DNA from: Flavobacterium hibernum
GTDB lineage: Bacteria; Bacteroidota; Bacteroidia; Flavobacteriales; Flavobacteriaceae
Assembly (NCBI RefSeq): GCF_000832125.1
Contig: NZ_JPRK01000009.1
Location: 173,673-237,672 of the forward strand
Length of the DNA stretch: 64,000 nt
Direction: 5' to 3'
The position numbers and the translations under genes are program-made. This document shows positions 7,795 through 16,595 of this stretch, piece after piece. Under the pieces are notes generated by a model that worked only from the letters and a program-made list of their open reading frames with translations, did not search any database and had not been told where the DNA came from. The stretch's first letter is position 1; each line of letters opens with the position of its first letter.

Positions 7795-8781
7795 ATGAAC
7801 TACCGAAAACTAGGAAAAACAAACTTTAATATATCCGAAATATCACTTGGTACTTGGCAAGTTGGCGGAAAATGGGGATCTGCTTTTGATAATAAAACAG
7901 CAGACGAACTTTTGAACACCGCAATAGACAATGGCGTAAATTTTATTGATACTGCCGATGTCTACGAAAATGGTTTAAGCGAAACTGCTGTTGGACGCGT
8001 AGTTCGATCACGTTCTGAGCGTATTTATGTAGCTACAAAATGTGGTCGCCATATTAATCCGCATGTTAGTGAAGGCTATCAGCCAAAAGTGCTTCAAAAG
8101 TTTGTTGAAGACAGTTTAAAAAGAATGGGATTAGAAACACTAGATTTAATTCAGTTACATTGTCCTCCTACCGAAGTTTTTTATCGTCCGGAGATTTTCG
8201 AAATGTTTGATCGTTTAAAAGATCAAGGAAAAATTTTGAATCTGGGCGTTAGTGTCGAAAAAGTCGAAGAAGCCTTAAAAGCAATCGAATATTCGAATGT
8301 AACAACAGTACAGATAATTTTTAATTTGTTTCGTCAGCGTCCCTCTCAATTATTTTTCGCAGAAGCGAGAAAAAAAGATATTGGGATTATTGCCAGAGTT
8401 CCTTTAGCAAGCGGACTTTTAACGGGTAAATTTGATGCGAAAACAACTTTTGACGCACAAGATCATCGCAACTTTAATCGAAACGGAGACGCATTCGATA
8501 AAGGCGAAACTTTTTCTGGTATTGATTATGAATTAGCATTAAAAGCGGTTGAAAAACTAAAAGCTCTATTTCCCGAAACAACCAATCTTGCACCTATTGC
8601 TTTACAATGGATTTTAAGTTTTGAAGATATTAGCTGTATTATTCCAGGTGCATCTACCAAGAATCATGTTTTGTCGAACTTATCTGTTTATGATTTGCCA
8701 AAACTAACTCCAGAAAAAATCTCGGCCATGAACGCGATTTACGAAGAATATATAAAACCTTCTGTTCATCATTTATGGTAA
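7795..8781 (+). CDS. Aldo/keto reductase
   Basis: The 328-residue protein is an NADPH-dependent aldo/keto reductase with a TIM-barrel fold. The catalytic tetrad is visible: D52 and Y57 in DTADVYENG, K82 in ATKCGRH and H122 in IQLHCPP. The coenzyme-binding end contains IIPGASTKNHV. It reduces aldehydes or sugars, but the substrate cannot be read from sequence. It follows the cysteine operon in the same direction, separated by repeats, so it is probably transcribed independently. Confidence 0.9.
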   Translation: MNYRKLGKTNFNISEISLGTWQVGGKWGSAFDNKTADELLNTAIDNGVNFIDTADVYENGLSETAVGRVVRSRSERIYVATKCGRHINPHVSEGYQPKVLQKFVEDSLKRMGLETLDLIQLHCPPTEVFYRPEIFEMFDRLKDQGKILNLGVSVEKVEEALKAIEYSNVTTVQIIFNLFRQRPSQLFFAEARKKDIGIIARVPLASGLLTGKFDAKTTFDAQDHRNFNRNGDAFDKGETFSGIDYELALKAVEKLKALFPETTNLAPIALQWILSFEDISCIIPGASTKNHVLSNLSVYDLPKLTPEKISAMNAIYEEYIKPSVHHLW

Positions 8782-8901
8782 TTTAAGAAGGTACTGAGAC
8801 ACTGAGGTTCTGAGGTTCTAAGTTTTTTATTTTGTTTATTTTGACGCAACCATTTGTTTATCAAACCATCTAATAACTAACTAACCTTGAAATCATTAAC
8901 C

Positions 8902-9306
8902 ATGAAAAAATTAAGTTTTTTATTATTTGCGATTTGCCTCGCGTTTACTTCTTGCACCAACAATGATGATCCTAAAGAAAATGAATCAAAAAAACTGGAC
9001 AAAATGTATCAGGAGATTATTACAAGTTCTTTAGTAAATTCAGAAGCTTGCACAGATTCAAATAATTGGGAGATTACTGCTCTCGGCTCAAAAGCTTGTG
9101 GAGGCGTTGCAAGTTATATCATTTACTCTAAAAAAATAGACAAAGAGGCTTTTCTTACAAAAGTAAAAGCATATACCGAGGCACAAACTGCATTTGATAA
9201 AAAATGGAATATCATGTCCACTTGTGATATTATCAAACCTCCATTTGGAGTAGAATGTGTAGAAGGAAAACCAAAACCATTTTATCAAAATGATTTTGCT
9301 TATTAA
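8902..9306 (+). CDS. Small putative lipoprotein
   Basis: The 134-residue product starts with a lipoprotein signal ending FTSC (C19), followed by an Asn/Asp-rich linker that usually marks surface export in Bacteroidota. The mature part has four more cysteines (SEACTD, SKACGG, STCDII, GVECVEG) that could form two disulfides. No family is recognised. ATG 8902 was preferred over an in-frame TTG at 8887 because it opens the signal peptide. Confidence 0.7.
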   Translation: MKKLSFLLFAICLAFTSCTNNDDPKENESKKLDKMYQEIITSSLVNSEACTDSNNWEITALGSKACGGVASYIIYSKKIDKEAFLTKVKAYTEAQTAFDKKWNIMSTCDIIKPPFGVECVEGKPKPFYQNDFAY

Positions 9307-9310
9307 AAAT

Positions 9311-9356
9311 AAAAAAGTGAGCTTAATTTCAGACGAAATCAAAACTCACTTTTTTT
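9311..9356. terminator. Bidirectional terminator
   Basis: AAAAAAGTGAG at 9311-9321 pairs with CTCACTTTTTT at 9345-9355 around a 23-base loop, between two convergent genes. A- and T-runs flank both sides. Confidence 0.85.
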
Positions 9357-9374
9357 ATTTTTAAAAGCACAAAT

Positions 9375-10424
9375 CTAAGCTTCAAACTCAATTCTAAATT
9401 CAGCTCCTTTATTTTTTCCTTCGCTGGAAGCCGAAAGTTTACCGTTATTTTTTTCGATAATCTTTTTACACAAATACAAACCAATTCCGGTTGATGATTC
9501 GTTGGCTGTGCCTAATCGGCTCATTTTAGTGAATTTTTTAAACAACTCATCAATCTGATCTTTATCAAAGCCAATTCCGTTATCAGTAACCGTTATTATT
9601 ACTTTAGAATTTTCACTAAAAATTCGAACCTTAATTTCACTATCAAAATAAGAGAACTTAATCGCATTGCTAATCAAGTTTACCAAAACCTGCACCAATA
9701 AACCATCATCAATTCTAAGACTAGCTTCAGTTAACTCAACATCCAAACTCAGTTTTATATTCTTATCCTCCAAACGTTGTTCTAGCTGCTCATTAATAAA
9801 AGGTAAAATACTTGGAAAAAATACCGTTCTCAATTCAAGATTTCCTTTTACAACTCTATCTTGTTCTTGCAATAACTTGATGAAATTTTCAATATATCTA
9901 AATTGCAAATTTGTCGACTCGCAAATTAACTCTGCCAATTGACGAACAGAGTCTGATGGATTTTCGCTAATTATCAATTTCGCCAAACCTTGCGGATTTC
10001 CGGCAAAATTTTTCAAATCATGAGAAAGCATATAAATCAAATCCTGTTTCTCGTTTATAAAACTCTCGGCCTCAAAAATAGACTCCTGAATATTACATAA
10101 TAATAAACCAGCTTCATCAGTATATTCCGTAGGTAAAAGAGACAGTTTTCTATTACTTCTATAATCGTCTAATGCTTTTGAAGCAATAGAAATAGGTTTT
10201 ATTAATTGATTCAAAACCAAAAGCGTTATTAGAGTCGCCAGCAAAGTCATTAATAAGGAGAAAACCAAAATTGAAGTAGGCGAAACACTATGATTGTAAT
10301 AAAGCACAAAAAACAAAATTCCAATCAAAGGGATGTGTATACCTATAAAAGCTACAAACAAAAACTTGAAGGCATAACTTTTTTTTAAAAAGCTAATTTG
10401 TGAAAGATTATGATACAATTTCAT
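9375..10424 (-). CDS. Membrane sensor histidine kinase
   Basis: The 349-residue kinase has two membrane helices at about 20-44 and 53-75, with almost no periplasmic loop between them. A HAMP-like linker is followed by the phosphoacceptor H135 in YMLSHDLKNF. The ATPase domain shows the N box NLISNAIKFS, the G1 box DNGIGF and the G2 box STGIGLYLCKKI. The tiny loop suggests it senses the membrane or an internal signal. No response regulator is adjacent, so it is an orphan whose partner lies elsewhere. ATG 10424 was preferred over a TTG at 10436. Confidence 0.88.
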   Translation of the reverse strand: MKLYHNLSQISFLKKSYAFKFLFVAFIGIHIPLIGILFFVLYYNHSVSPTSILVFSLLMTLLATLITLLVLNQLIKPISIASKALDDYRSNRKLSLLPTEYTDEAGLLLCNIQESIFEAESFINEKQDLIYMLSHDLKNFAGNPQGLAKLIISENPSDSVRQLAELICESTNLQFRYIENFIKLLQEQDRVVKGNLELRTVFFPSILPFINEQLEQRLEDKNIKLSLDVELTEASLRIDDGLLVQVLVNLISNAIKFSYFDSEIKVRIFSENSKVIITVTDNGIGFDKDQIDELFKKFTKMSRLGTANESSTGIGLYLCKKIIEKNNGKLSASSEGKNKGAEFRIEFEA

Positions 10425-10560
10425 AAAAAACAACAATACTATAGGTTAAAACATAGCTTTTGGAGACTATTGACAAAAACAAAGTTAACTTTTAAACTCA
10501 TTTAAACTAACAAATTAAAGAATTTGATAAAATATTTTAAAAATTAAATTTATAAACACT

Positions 10561-10568
10561 TATTTTTG
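10561..10568 (+). promoter_or_regulatory. Possible leaderless -7 element of the RlmD gene
   Basis: TATTTTTG fits TAnnTTTG and ends four bases before the ATG at 10573. A normal -7 position would put the transcript start at the start codon. No clear TTG is seen at the right -33 distance. Confidence 0.4.
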
Positions 10569-10572
10569 CGCT

Positions 10573-11985
10573 ATGGGAAGAAAAAATACAGACAAAGTTG
10601 TCTTTCACCAAATTCAAGTTCTTGATGCTGGCGCAAAAGGAGTATCAGTAGCAAAGGCTCCTGACGGAAAAGTAATCTTTATTCCGAATGTCGTTCCGGG
10701 CGATGTGGTGGACGTACAAACTTTTAAGAAAAGAAAAGCCTATTATGAGGGCAAAGCCGTAAAATTTCACGAATTATCAGAGCATCGTATTGAACCAATC
10801 TGCGATCATTTTGGAGTTTGTGGAGGATGTAAATGGCAAAATATGAAATACAGCCAACAGTTGTATTACAAACAAAACGAAGTAAAAAATCATTTGCAAC
10901 GTATAGGAAAAGTTGAACTTCCTGAATTCGAAGATATTTTGGGTTCTGAGAAAAAGTTTTTCTATAGAAATAAAATGGAATTTTCATTTTCTAACAGCCG
11001 TTGGTTAACTGAAAAGGAAATTGAAAGCACTGAAGATTTAGGAAATAGAAATGCCTTAGGATTTCATATTCCAAAAATGTGGGATAAAATTCTTGACATT
11101 CAAAAATGTCATTTGCAAGAAGATCCTTCAAATGCTATTAGAAACGAAATTAGAGATTTTGCCAACAAACATAACCTTGCATTCTTTAATCCAAGAGAAC
11201 ATTCTGGTTTACTTAGAACCCTAATGATTCGTACTGCATCTACAGGTGAAATCATGGTTTTAATTCAGTTTTTTGAAAATGATAAAAAGAACCGCGAATT
11301 AGTTTTAGATCATTTATACGAGAAATTCCCTCAAATTACTTCATTGCAATATGTTGTAAACGCAAAACAAAACGATACAATCTACGATCAGGATATTAAG
11401 CTATATAAAGGTAGAGATTATATCCTGGAAGAAATGGAAGGTTTAAAATTTAGTATCAATGCTAAATCTTTTTACCAAACCAATTCTGATCAGGCCTACG
11501 AATTGTACAAAATTACACGCGATTTTGCAGGACTTACCGGAGATGAAATTGTTTACGATTTATATACCGGAACGGGAACTATCGCACAATTTGTTTCTAA
11601 GAAAGCAAAAAAAGTAATTGGTGTCGAAAGTGTTCCTGAAGCAATTTTAGACGCTAAAGCAAATGCAGAACGCAATAATATTACGAATTGTGAGTTTTTT
11701 GTAGGTGATATGAAAGTCGTGTTTAACGAAAGCTTCATTGCGCAACACGGAAAACCGGATGTTATTATTACAGATCCACCAAGAGACGGAATGCATGCAG
11801 CAGTTATTGATCAAATCCTAAAAATTGGAGCTAAAAAAGTAGTTTACGTAAGCTGTAACTCAGCAACACAAGCGCGTGATTTAGCTTTAATGGACGAAAA
11901 ATACAAAGTTACACGCGTTAGACCTGTTGATATGTTTCCGCAAACGCATCACGTCGAAAATGTTGTACTTTTAGAACTTAGATAA
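10573..11985 (+). CDS. rlmD: 23S rRNA (uracil-C5)-methyltransferase, RlmD-type
   Basis: This SAM-dependent enzyme makes 5-methyluridine in 23S rRNA. An N-terminal TRAM-like RNA-binding domain (about 10-65) is followed by the Fe-S cysteines in CDHFGVCGGC and a fourth in KCHLQ. The methyltransferase core has the SAM site VYDLYTGTGT, the ITDPPRDGMH motif and the catalytic cysteine in VYVSCNSATQ. At 470 residues it fits the RlmD/TrmA-like RNA m5U family; RlmD versus RlmC-type site choice is inferred. It is followed after seven bases by the DUF6452-DUF6048 pair, probably one operon. Confidence 0.9.
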   Translation: MGRKNTDKVVFHQIQVLDAGAKGVSVAKAPDGKVIFIPNVVPGDVVDVQTFKKRKAYYEGKAVKFHELSEHRIEPICDHFGVCGGCKWQNMKYSQQLYYKQNEVKNHLQRIGKVELPEFEDILGSEKKFFYRNKMEFSFSNSRWLTEKEIESTEDLGNRNALGFHIPKMWDKILDIQKCHLQEDPSNAIRNEIRDFANKHNLAFFNPREHSGLLRTLMIRTASTGEIMVLIQFFENDKKNRELVLDHLYEKFPQITSLQYVVNAKQNDTIYDQDIKLYKGRDYILEEMEGLKFSINAKSFYQTNSDQAYELYKITRDFAGLTGDEIVYDLYTGTGTIAQFVSKKAKKVIGVESVPEAILDAKANAERNNITNCEFFVGDMKVVFNESFIAQHGKPDVIITDPPRDGMHAAVIDQILKIGAKKVVYVSCNSATQARDLALMDEKYKVTRVRPVDMFPQTHHVENVVLLELR

Positions 11986-11992
11986 CAAATTA

Positions 11993-12550
11993 ATGAAAAA
12001 AATAATAGCTCTTTTATTAGTCTTTACTTTTGGTTTATCAAGCTGTGAGAAAGATGATATTTGCGATGCAAATACTCCTACAACTCCCCGATTAGTAATT
12101 GCATTTTATGAAATTACTGCTCCAACGACACCTAAAAATGTAACCAATTTAAAAGTAGTTGGCGAAGGCGAAACTAATGGAATTGTTTTTAATCCAACCG
12201 GAACTGCTACTGGAAAGTACATAACAAATAGTAACAAAATTTCTATTCCGTTAAAAACTAACGCAAATAGCACTACTTATAGCTTTATTTTTGACGCAAC
12301 AAATCTTAATCCTGCTGCTATAAATACAGATGTTATAAAATTTAATTATACACATCAGGATGTATATGTATCAAGAGCTTGTGGTTTTAAAACTATTTTT
12401 ACATTAAATCCAACTTCGACTATTGCGCCAATATCATCTCCTTTTGAGCAAACAGATCCTGCTGGTGATGGTTTATGGATGCAAAGAGTTATCATTCAAA
12501 AATATAACATTGACAATGAAAATGACATACATATTAAAGTATACTTTTAG
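11993..12550 (+). CDS. DUF6452 family lipoprotein
   Basis: The 185-residue protein has a lipoprotein signal ending LSSC (C18), and then a beta-rich domain of the Flavobacteriia-restricted DUF6452 family. Two of its cysteines (DICDAN near the N-terminus and SRACGFK) are features of this family as far as recalled. Function is unknown. It starts seven bases after rlmD and overlaps the start of the DUF6048 gene by about 35 bases, so translation of the two is probably coupled. Confidence 0.75.
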   Translation: MKKIIALLLVFTFGLSSCEKDDICDANTPTTPRLVIAFYEITAPTTPKNVTNLKVVGEGETNGIVFNPTGTATGKYITNSNKISIPLKTNANSTTYSFIFDATNLNPAAINTDVIKFNYTHQDVYVSRACGFKTIFTLNPTSTIAPISSPFEQTDPAGDGLWMQRVIIQKYNIDNENDIHIKVYF

Positions 12551-13334
12551 TTTTTGCCTATTGTTTTCAATGTTTTTAGGTCATGCTCAAGAAACGTCAA
12601 CGACAACAATAGCAAAAGAAACTACAAAACAAAAACCGAAGACTCCAACTGCTAAACCTGAAATTCAGGAAGTAAAACCCGACAGTATCAAAACTGATCG
12701 TTATGGCCTTCGTGTTGGAGTCGATTTGTACAAATTAACTCGTGGTTTTTATGACAAAGACTATAAAGGAGTTGAATTTACTGGAGATTTTCGTTTGACG
12801 AAAAAATACTATTTGGCCGCTGAACTTGGTTTTGAAGACAAAACTACAGACGATGACAGATTAAACTCGACTGCAACTGGAACGTATATTAAAGGAGGTT
12901 TTGACTATAATTTGTATCAAAACTGGCTTGATATGGAAAACTTAATTACAATTGGTATGCGAGGAGGTTTTAGTACATTTAGTCAACAATTAAATACGTA
13001 CAAAATTTACAATCCAAATCCGTATTGGGGAGAACAACCTCCAGTTGTTGATGGTCAAAAATTTAATGGACTTACAGCAGGATGGATAGAAGTTGTTATG
13101 GGCGTAAAAGCTAAAGTTTTTAATAACGTATTTGTTGGTTTTGGTGTTCAGTTAAAAATGTTAGTAGCTAATGCAAAACCTAGCGGTTTTGATAATCTTT
13201 ATATTCCTGGTTTTAACAGAACATACGATGGTAGTTTTGGAATTGGATTTAACTACACCGTTTCCTACTTTATTCCAATTTACAAGAAGAAGGTAATAAT
13301 TCCGGAAATTGTAAAACCTACTCCTAAAAAATAA
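12516..13334 (+). CDS. DUF6048 family outer-membrane-like protein
   Basis: The 272-residue product has a signal peptide ending FLGHAQ, a Thr/Lys/Pro-rich linker at about 25-55, and then alternating beta-strands (RYGLRVGVDLYKL, YYLAAELGFED, FVGFGVQLKML, FGIGFNYTVSYF) that suggest a small outer-membrane beta-barrel. It matches the DUF6048 family. The frame is open from 12423, but the signal peptide begins at 12516 or 12522. It overlaps the upstream DUF6452 lipoprotein, and the two probably form a functional envelope pair of unknown role. Confidence 0.78.
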   Translation: MKMTYILKYTFSFCLLFSMFLGHAQETSTTTIAKETTKQKPKTPTAKPEIQEVKPDSIKTDRYGLRVGVDLYKLTRGFYDKDYKGVEFTGDFRLTKKYYLAAELGFEDKTTDDDRLNSTATGTYIKGGFDYNLYQNWLDMENLITIGMRGGFSTFSQQLNTYKIYNPNPYWGEQPPVVDGQKFNGLTAGWIEVVMGVKAKVFNNVFVGFGVQLKMLVANAKPSGFDNLYIPGFNRTYDGSFGIGFNYTVSYFIPIYKKKVIIPEIVKPTPKK

Positions 13335-13351
13335 CATCTTTTTAAAAATAT

Positions 13352-13395
13352 AAAAGCCACGAATTCAAATTAAAAAATGAATACGTGGCTTTTTC
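13352..13395. terminator. Bidirectional terminator
   Basis: AAAAGCCACG and CGTGGCTTTT form a stem extended by weaker ATTCA/TGAAT pairing. It separates the convergent DUF6048 and racemase genes. Confidence 0.8.
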
Positions 13396-13408
13396 TTTTT
13401 GAACATTC

Positions 13409-14101
13409 TTAAGACAATTGAAACTCAACCGCGGCATTTGAATGTATTAAAGTTGTATCAAAAACAGGGACCAAAAGGTCTTTTGGTTTTATAACCAAAG
13501 GAATTTCGGTACAACCCAAAATAATTCCCTCGGCTCCTTCTTTTATTAATTGATTGGCAATTTCTAAATAACGTTCTTTAGTCGATTTAGTTACAAGACC
13601 TCGCCCAAGTTCTTCAAAAATAGTAGTATGAATAAAATCTTTGTCTTCCTGATTCTGCGGAATAATAGCTTCGATTCCTTTCTCTGTCAGTTTATCTTTA
13701 AAGAAATCAAGTTCCATAGTAAACTTGGTCCCCAACAAACCTACTTTTTTAATTTCTTGTTTCTGAATTTCTATCGCAGTTGCAGTGGCAATATGAATAA
13801 TAGGCAAACCAATTGCTTCTTCCAGTCTTTCGGCAATAAAATGCATTGTATTCGCACATAAAACAATCGCTTCTGCTCCACCCGATTTTAAAAATTCGCA
13901 AGCTTTAAAAAGCATTTTAAAAGTCGAATCCCAATCACTGTTTTCGTTATTTCTTTTTATATCGGCATAATTAAACGAATAAATCAAACATTCAGAGAAA
14001 TTAAGTCCGCCCAGTCGATTATTTACTCCCTCATTTATAAGTTTATAATAATCTACTGTAGAAACCCAGCTAATTCCTCCTATAAGTCCAATTACCTTCA
14101 T
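13409..14101 (-). CDS. Aspartate/glutamate racemase family protein
   Basis: The 230-residue protein is a PLP-independent two-cysteine racemase of the Asp/Glu racemase (YgeA-like) group. The N-terminal GLIGGISW motif is at 5-12. The catalytic pair is C82 in VLCANTMHF and C197 in LGCTEIPL. It interconverts D- and L-amino acids, but aspartate, glutamate or a broader range cannot be decided from sequence. It lies 15 bases downstream of a small membrane protein gene, so they may share a transcript. Confidence 0.88.
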   Translation of the reverse strand: MKVIGLIGGISWVSTVDYYKLINEGVNNRLGGLNFSECLIYSFNYADIKRNNENSDWDSTFKMLFKACEFLKSGGAEAIVLCANTMHFIAERLEEAIGLPIIHIATATAIEIQKQEIKKVGLLGTKFTMELDFFKDKLTEKGIEAIIPQNQEDKDFIHTTIFEELGRGLVTKSTKERYLEIANQLIKEGAEGIILGCTEIPLVIKPKDLLVPVFDTTLIHSNAAVEFQLS

Positions 14102-14116
14102 ATAAAACTAAATTAT

Positions 14117-14353
14117 TTATCCAATTTCTCTAATTCCTTTTATAAAGATCCACTTCATAAAAAGTTTTTCTCCGTCTTTTGTCTTTACTGCCTGAAATTT
14201 AGGAGAAATCAACGTTGCCACTATAAAAGCAGTCATCGGAATCCAAAGTCCAGTTAATCCCGTATATGTAGCTACTATATATCTTCCTGCAATAAAAAGA
14301 ATTGCGAAACATCCTAATTGATATAAAAAAGCTCTTACTTGTAGTTTTGTCAT
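14117..14353 (-). CDS. Small membrane protein, hypothetical
   Basis: The 78-residue product has two hydrophobic helices at about 8-26 and 36-53, followed by a lysine-rich cytosolic tail. No family is recognised. The ATG at 14353 is preferred to a TTG at 14374, which falls in repeat sequence. It is probably co-transcribed with the racemase that follows. Confidence 0.55.
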   Translation of the reverse strand: MTKLQVRAFLYQLGCFAILFIAGRYIVATYTGLTGLWIPMTAFIVATLISPKFQAVKTKDGEKLFMKWIFIKGIREIG

Positions 14354-14382
14354 TTTTTTTCTTTTAAGGTTCAAAGTTACAA

Positions 14383-14432
14383 AGGTTCAGAGGTGCAAAG
14401 CAAAACCTTTGTCGTTTTGCACCTCTGAACCT
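14383..14432. repeat. Intergenic inverted repeat of the AGGTTCAGAGG type
   Basis: The 17-base arms AGGTTCAGAGGTGCAAA at 14383-14399 and 14416-14432 are perfect inverted copies around a 16-base loop. The element lies between two minus-strand genes and could end transcription of the methyltransferase gene. Confidence 0.65.
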
Positions 14433-14441
14433 ATAAACCTA

Positions 14442-15605
14442 TTATTCGTTAACCTGAAACTTCGTTCTCTTACTTCCTTCGTACATCTCGTATTTTACCA
14501 AACGTGCTTCAAGACTTGCGTTGAAAAGTTTGATTTTGCGTGAAGGTTTTAATCCAACAAATTTTAAGGCTTCAAGATTTGCTGTAATAAACCAGGCGTT
14601 TGTTCCCGGGTAGCTTTTCTTTAAAGTATCTCCAATATTCTTATAGAATTCTTCCATATGAATATCCAAACGCTCATCATAAGGCGGATTAAATACCATA
14701 TGAAGTTTTCCTTCTACCTCTTTTTCAGTATCAAAAAAGTTCTCTTCCTGAATGGTAATGTAATCTTCTAAATTGGCGTTTCTAATATTGTCTTTGGCTT
14801 TGCTTACAGCACTTGGCGCTTTATCAAAACCTTTAATTGTATAATGAAATTCTTTTGTTTTCTTCATCAAACTGTTTACAATTTGTTCGAACAAATCGTT
14901 ATCCCAATCTTTCCATTTTTCGAAAGCAAATTCTTTACGATTAATGTTCGCCGGAATATTACAAGCAATCATAGCTGCTTCTGCCAAGAAAGTTCCAGAA
15001 CCACACATTGGGTCCAAAAAGTGACATTGTCCTTCCCAACCTGATAATAATAAAACTCCTGCTGCCAAAACTTCGTTGATTGGCGCGATATTCGTCGCAG
15101 TTCTATAACCACGTTGGTGCAATGAATTTCCAGAAGTATCTAAAGCAACCGAAACTTGATCTTTGTCGATATGAACATTGATTCGTAAATCTGGATGCGC
15201 TTTATCAATACTTGGACGCTGACCTGTTCTTTCTCTAAATTGATCTACAATTGCATCTTTACATTTTTGAGAAACAAACTCTGAGTGATTAAAATAAGTT
15301 GAGTGAACCGTTGCATCTATCACAAAAGTCTGGTTAGCATTTAGCAACTTAGACCAATTTACGCCCGAAATTCCTTTATATAAGGCTTGTTCGTTGTTTG
15401 CTCTAAACGAGTAAATTGGTTTTAAAACTTTAAGCGCTGTACGCAACGATAAATTGGCTTTGTACATAAAACCTTTATCGCCTTTAAAGCTTACCATTCT
15501 CACTCCTTTTTCGACATCCTGAGCACCAAGAGCACGCAATTCATTCTCTAATATTTCTTCGAAACCAAAAAAACATTTGGCAATCATTCTAAAATTTTCT
15601 TCCAT
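14442..15605 (-). CDS. THUMP-domain RNA methyltransferase (RlmL/YpsC-like)
   Basis: The 387-residue protein has a THUMP RNA-binding domain in its N-terminal 160 residues (FFGFEEILENELRALGA at the start). A Rossmann methyltransferase domain follows, with the SAM motif LDPMCGSGTFLAEAA and the N-methyltransferase motif NPPYDERL. The family modifies guanine N2 in 23S rRNA (the RlmL N-terminal half in E. coli methylates G2445) or related sites. The protein lacks the RlmK-like second half, as usual outside gammaproteobacteria. The start MEENFRMIAK is preferred to the MELFF start at 15635. Confidence 0.85.
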   Translation of the reverse strand: MEENFRMIAKCFFGFEEILENELRALGAQDVEKGVRMVSFKGDKGFMYKANLSLRTALKVLKPIYSFRANNEQALYKGISGVNWSKLLNANQTFVIDATVHSTYFNHSEFVSQKCKDAIVDQFRERTGQRPSIDKAHPDLRINVHIDKDQVSVALDTSGNSLHQRGYRTATNIAPINEVLAAGVLLLSGWEGQCHFLDPMCGSGTFLAEAAMIACNIPANINRKEFAFEKWKDWDNDLFEQIVNSLMKKTKEFHYTIKGFDKAPSAVSKAKDNIRNANLEDYITIQEENFFDTEKEVEGKLHMVFNPPYDERLDIHMEEFYKNIGDTLKKSYPGTNAWFITANLEALKFVGLKPSRKIKLFNASLEARLVKYEMYEGSKRTKFQVNE

Positions 15606-15740
15606 CTTTATTTTTGTATTAAAAAACAACTCCAATCCCAGACGTATACTAAGGTTTATTTAGGTATCATCGCGAAATAGTTATTTTTCGGCAAAAATAC
15701 ACTAAATTTGCGGGACTTTGAATTAATTGAAATAGAATAA

Positions 15741-16505
15741 ATGTCTGACGCAGCAAACTCATCAACACCAAATCAGGAACGTAACACCGAAAATTGGTTT
15801 ACGTCGTGGTTTGACACTCCTTATTATCACATACTTTATAAAGACCGAAATTATCGCGAAGCTCAGATTTTTATGGATAATCTTACGCATTATCTAAATC
15901 TTCCTGAAAAAGCTAAGGTTCTTGATCTGGCCTGCGGAAAAGGGCGTCATTCTATTTACCTAAATCAATTAGGCTTTAATGTTTTAGGCGCAGATTTGTC
16001 TGAAAACAGTATTGCCGAAGCCAGCAAAAACAGTAACGAAACGCTGCACTTTAAAGTGCACGATATGCGTGAACCATTTGAAGAAAAATTCGATGCTATT
16101 TTTAATTTATTTACCAGTTTTGGATATTTTGAAAGTGACGATGATAATTTAACTACTCTTAAAGCTATTAAAGAAAGTTTATCTGAATATGGTTTTGCGG
16201 TTATTGATTTTATGAACGTTAATCAGGTAATTGAAACTCTTGTTCCTGAAGAAGTAAAAACCGTTGACGGAATCGATTTTAAAATTAAAAGATATGTTGA
16301 AGACGGACATATTTTTAAAGAAATAGATTTTGAAGATCAAGGCAGAAAATTTCATTTTACCGAAAAAGTAAAAGCTTTAACTTTAAAAGACTTTCAGGAC
16401 TTGATGGATGAAGCGGGAATTTTTCTGTTGGATATTTTTGGAGATTATAAACTCAAAAAATTTCATAAAACCGAAAGCGAAAGATTAATCATGATTTTTA
16501 AGTAA
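15741..16505 (+). CDS. Class I SAM-dependent methyltransferase
   Basis: The 254-residue protein contains the SAM-binding motif VLDLACGKGRH at 60-70, followed by GADLSENSI and the FDAIFNLFTSFGYF segment. This resembles the family of small-molecule methyltransferases often called class I SAM methyltransferases with a Methyltransf_25 core. The substrate is unknown. It starts divergently from the THUMP methyltransferase, with a TAAATTTG -7-like box about 40 bases upstream. A ZIP transporter follows at 90 bases. Confidence 0.8.
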   Translation: MSDAANSSTPNQERNTENWFTSWFDTPYYHILYKDRNYREAQIFMDNLTHYLNLPEKAKVLDLACGKGRHSIYLNQLGFNVLGADLSENSIAEASKNSNETLHFKVHDMREPFEEKFDAIFNLFTSFGYFESDDDNLTTLKAIKESLSEYGFAVIDFMNVNQVIETLVPEEVKTVDGIDFKIKRYVEDGHIFKEIDFEDQGRKFHFTEKVKALTLKDFQDLMDEAGIFLLDIFGDYKLKKFHKTESERLIMIFK

Positions 16506-16595
16506 ATTGGTGAATCGTTTAATTGTTGAACCGTTTAATCGCTAAACAAAAAAACAATTAAACGACTAAACAAATCAACGGTTAAACATTAAAAA

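Noticed and set aside
12423..12515. N-terminal extension of the DUF6048 protein
   Set aside because: It lies inside the upstream DUF6452 coding sequence and lacks signal-peptide character; the signal peptide starts at 12516 or 12522.
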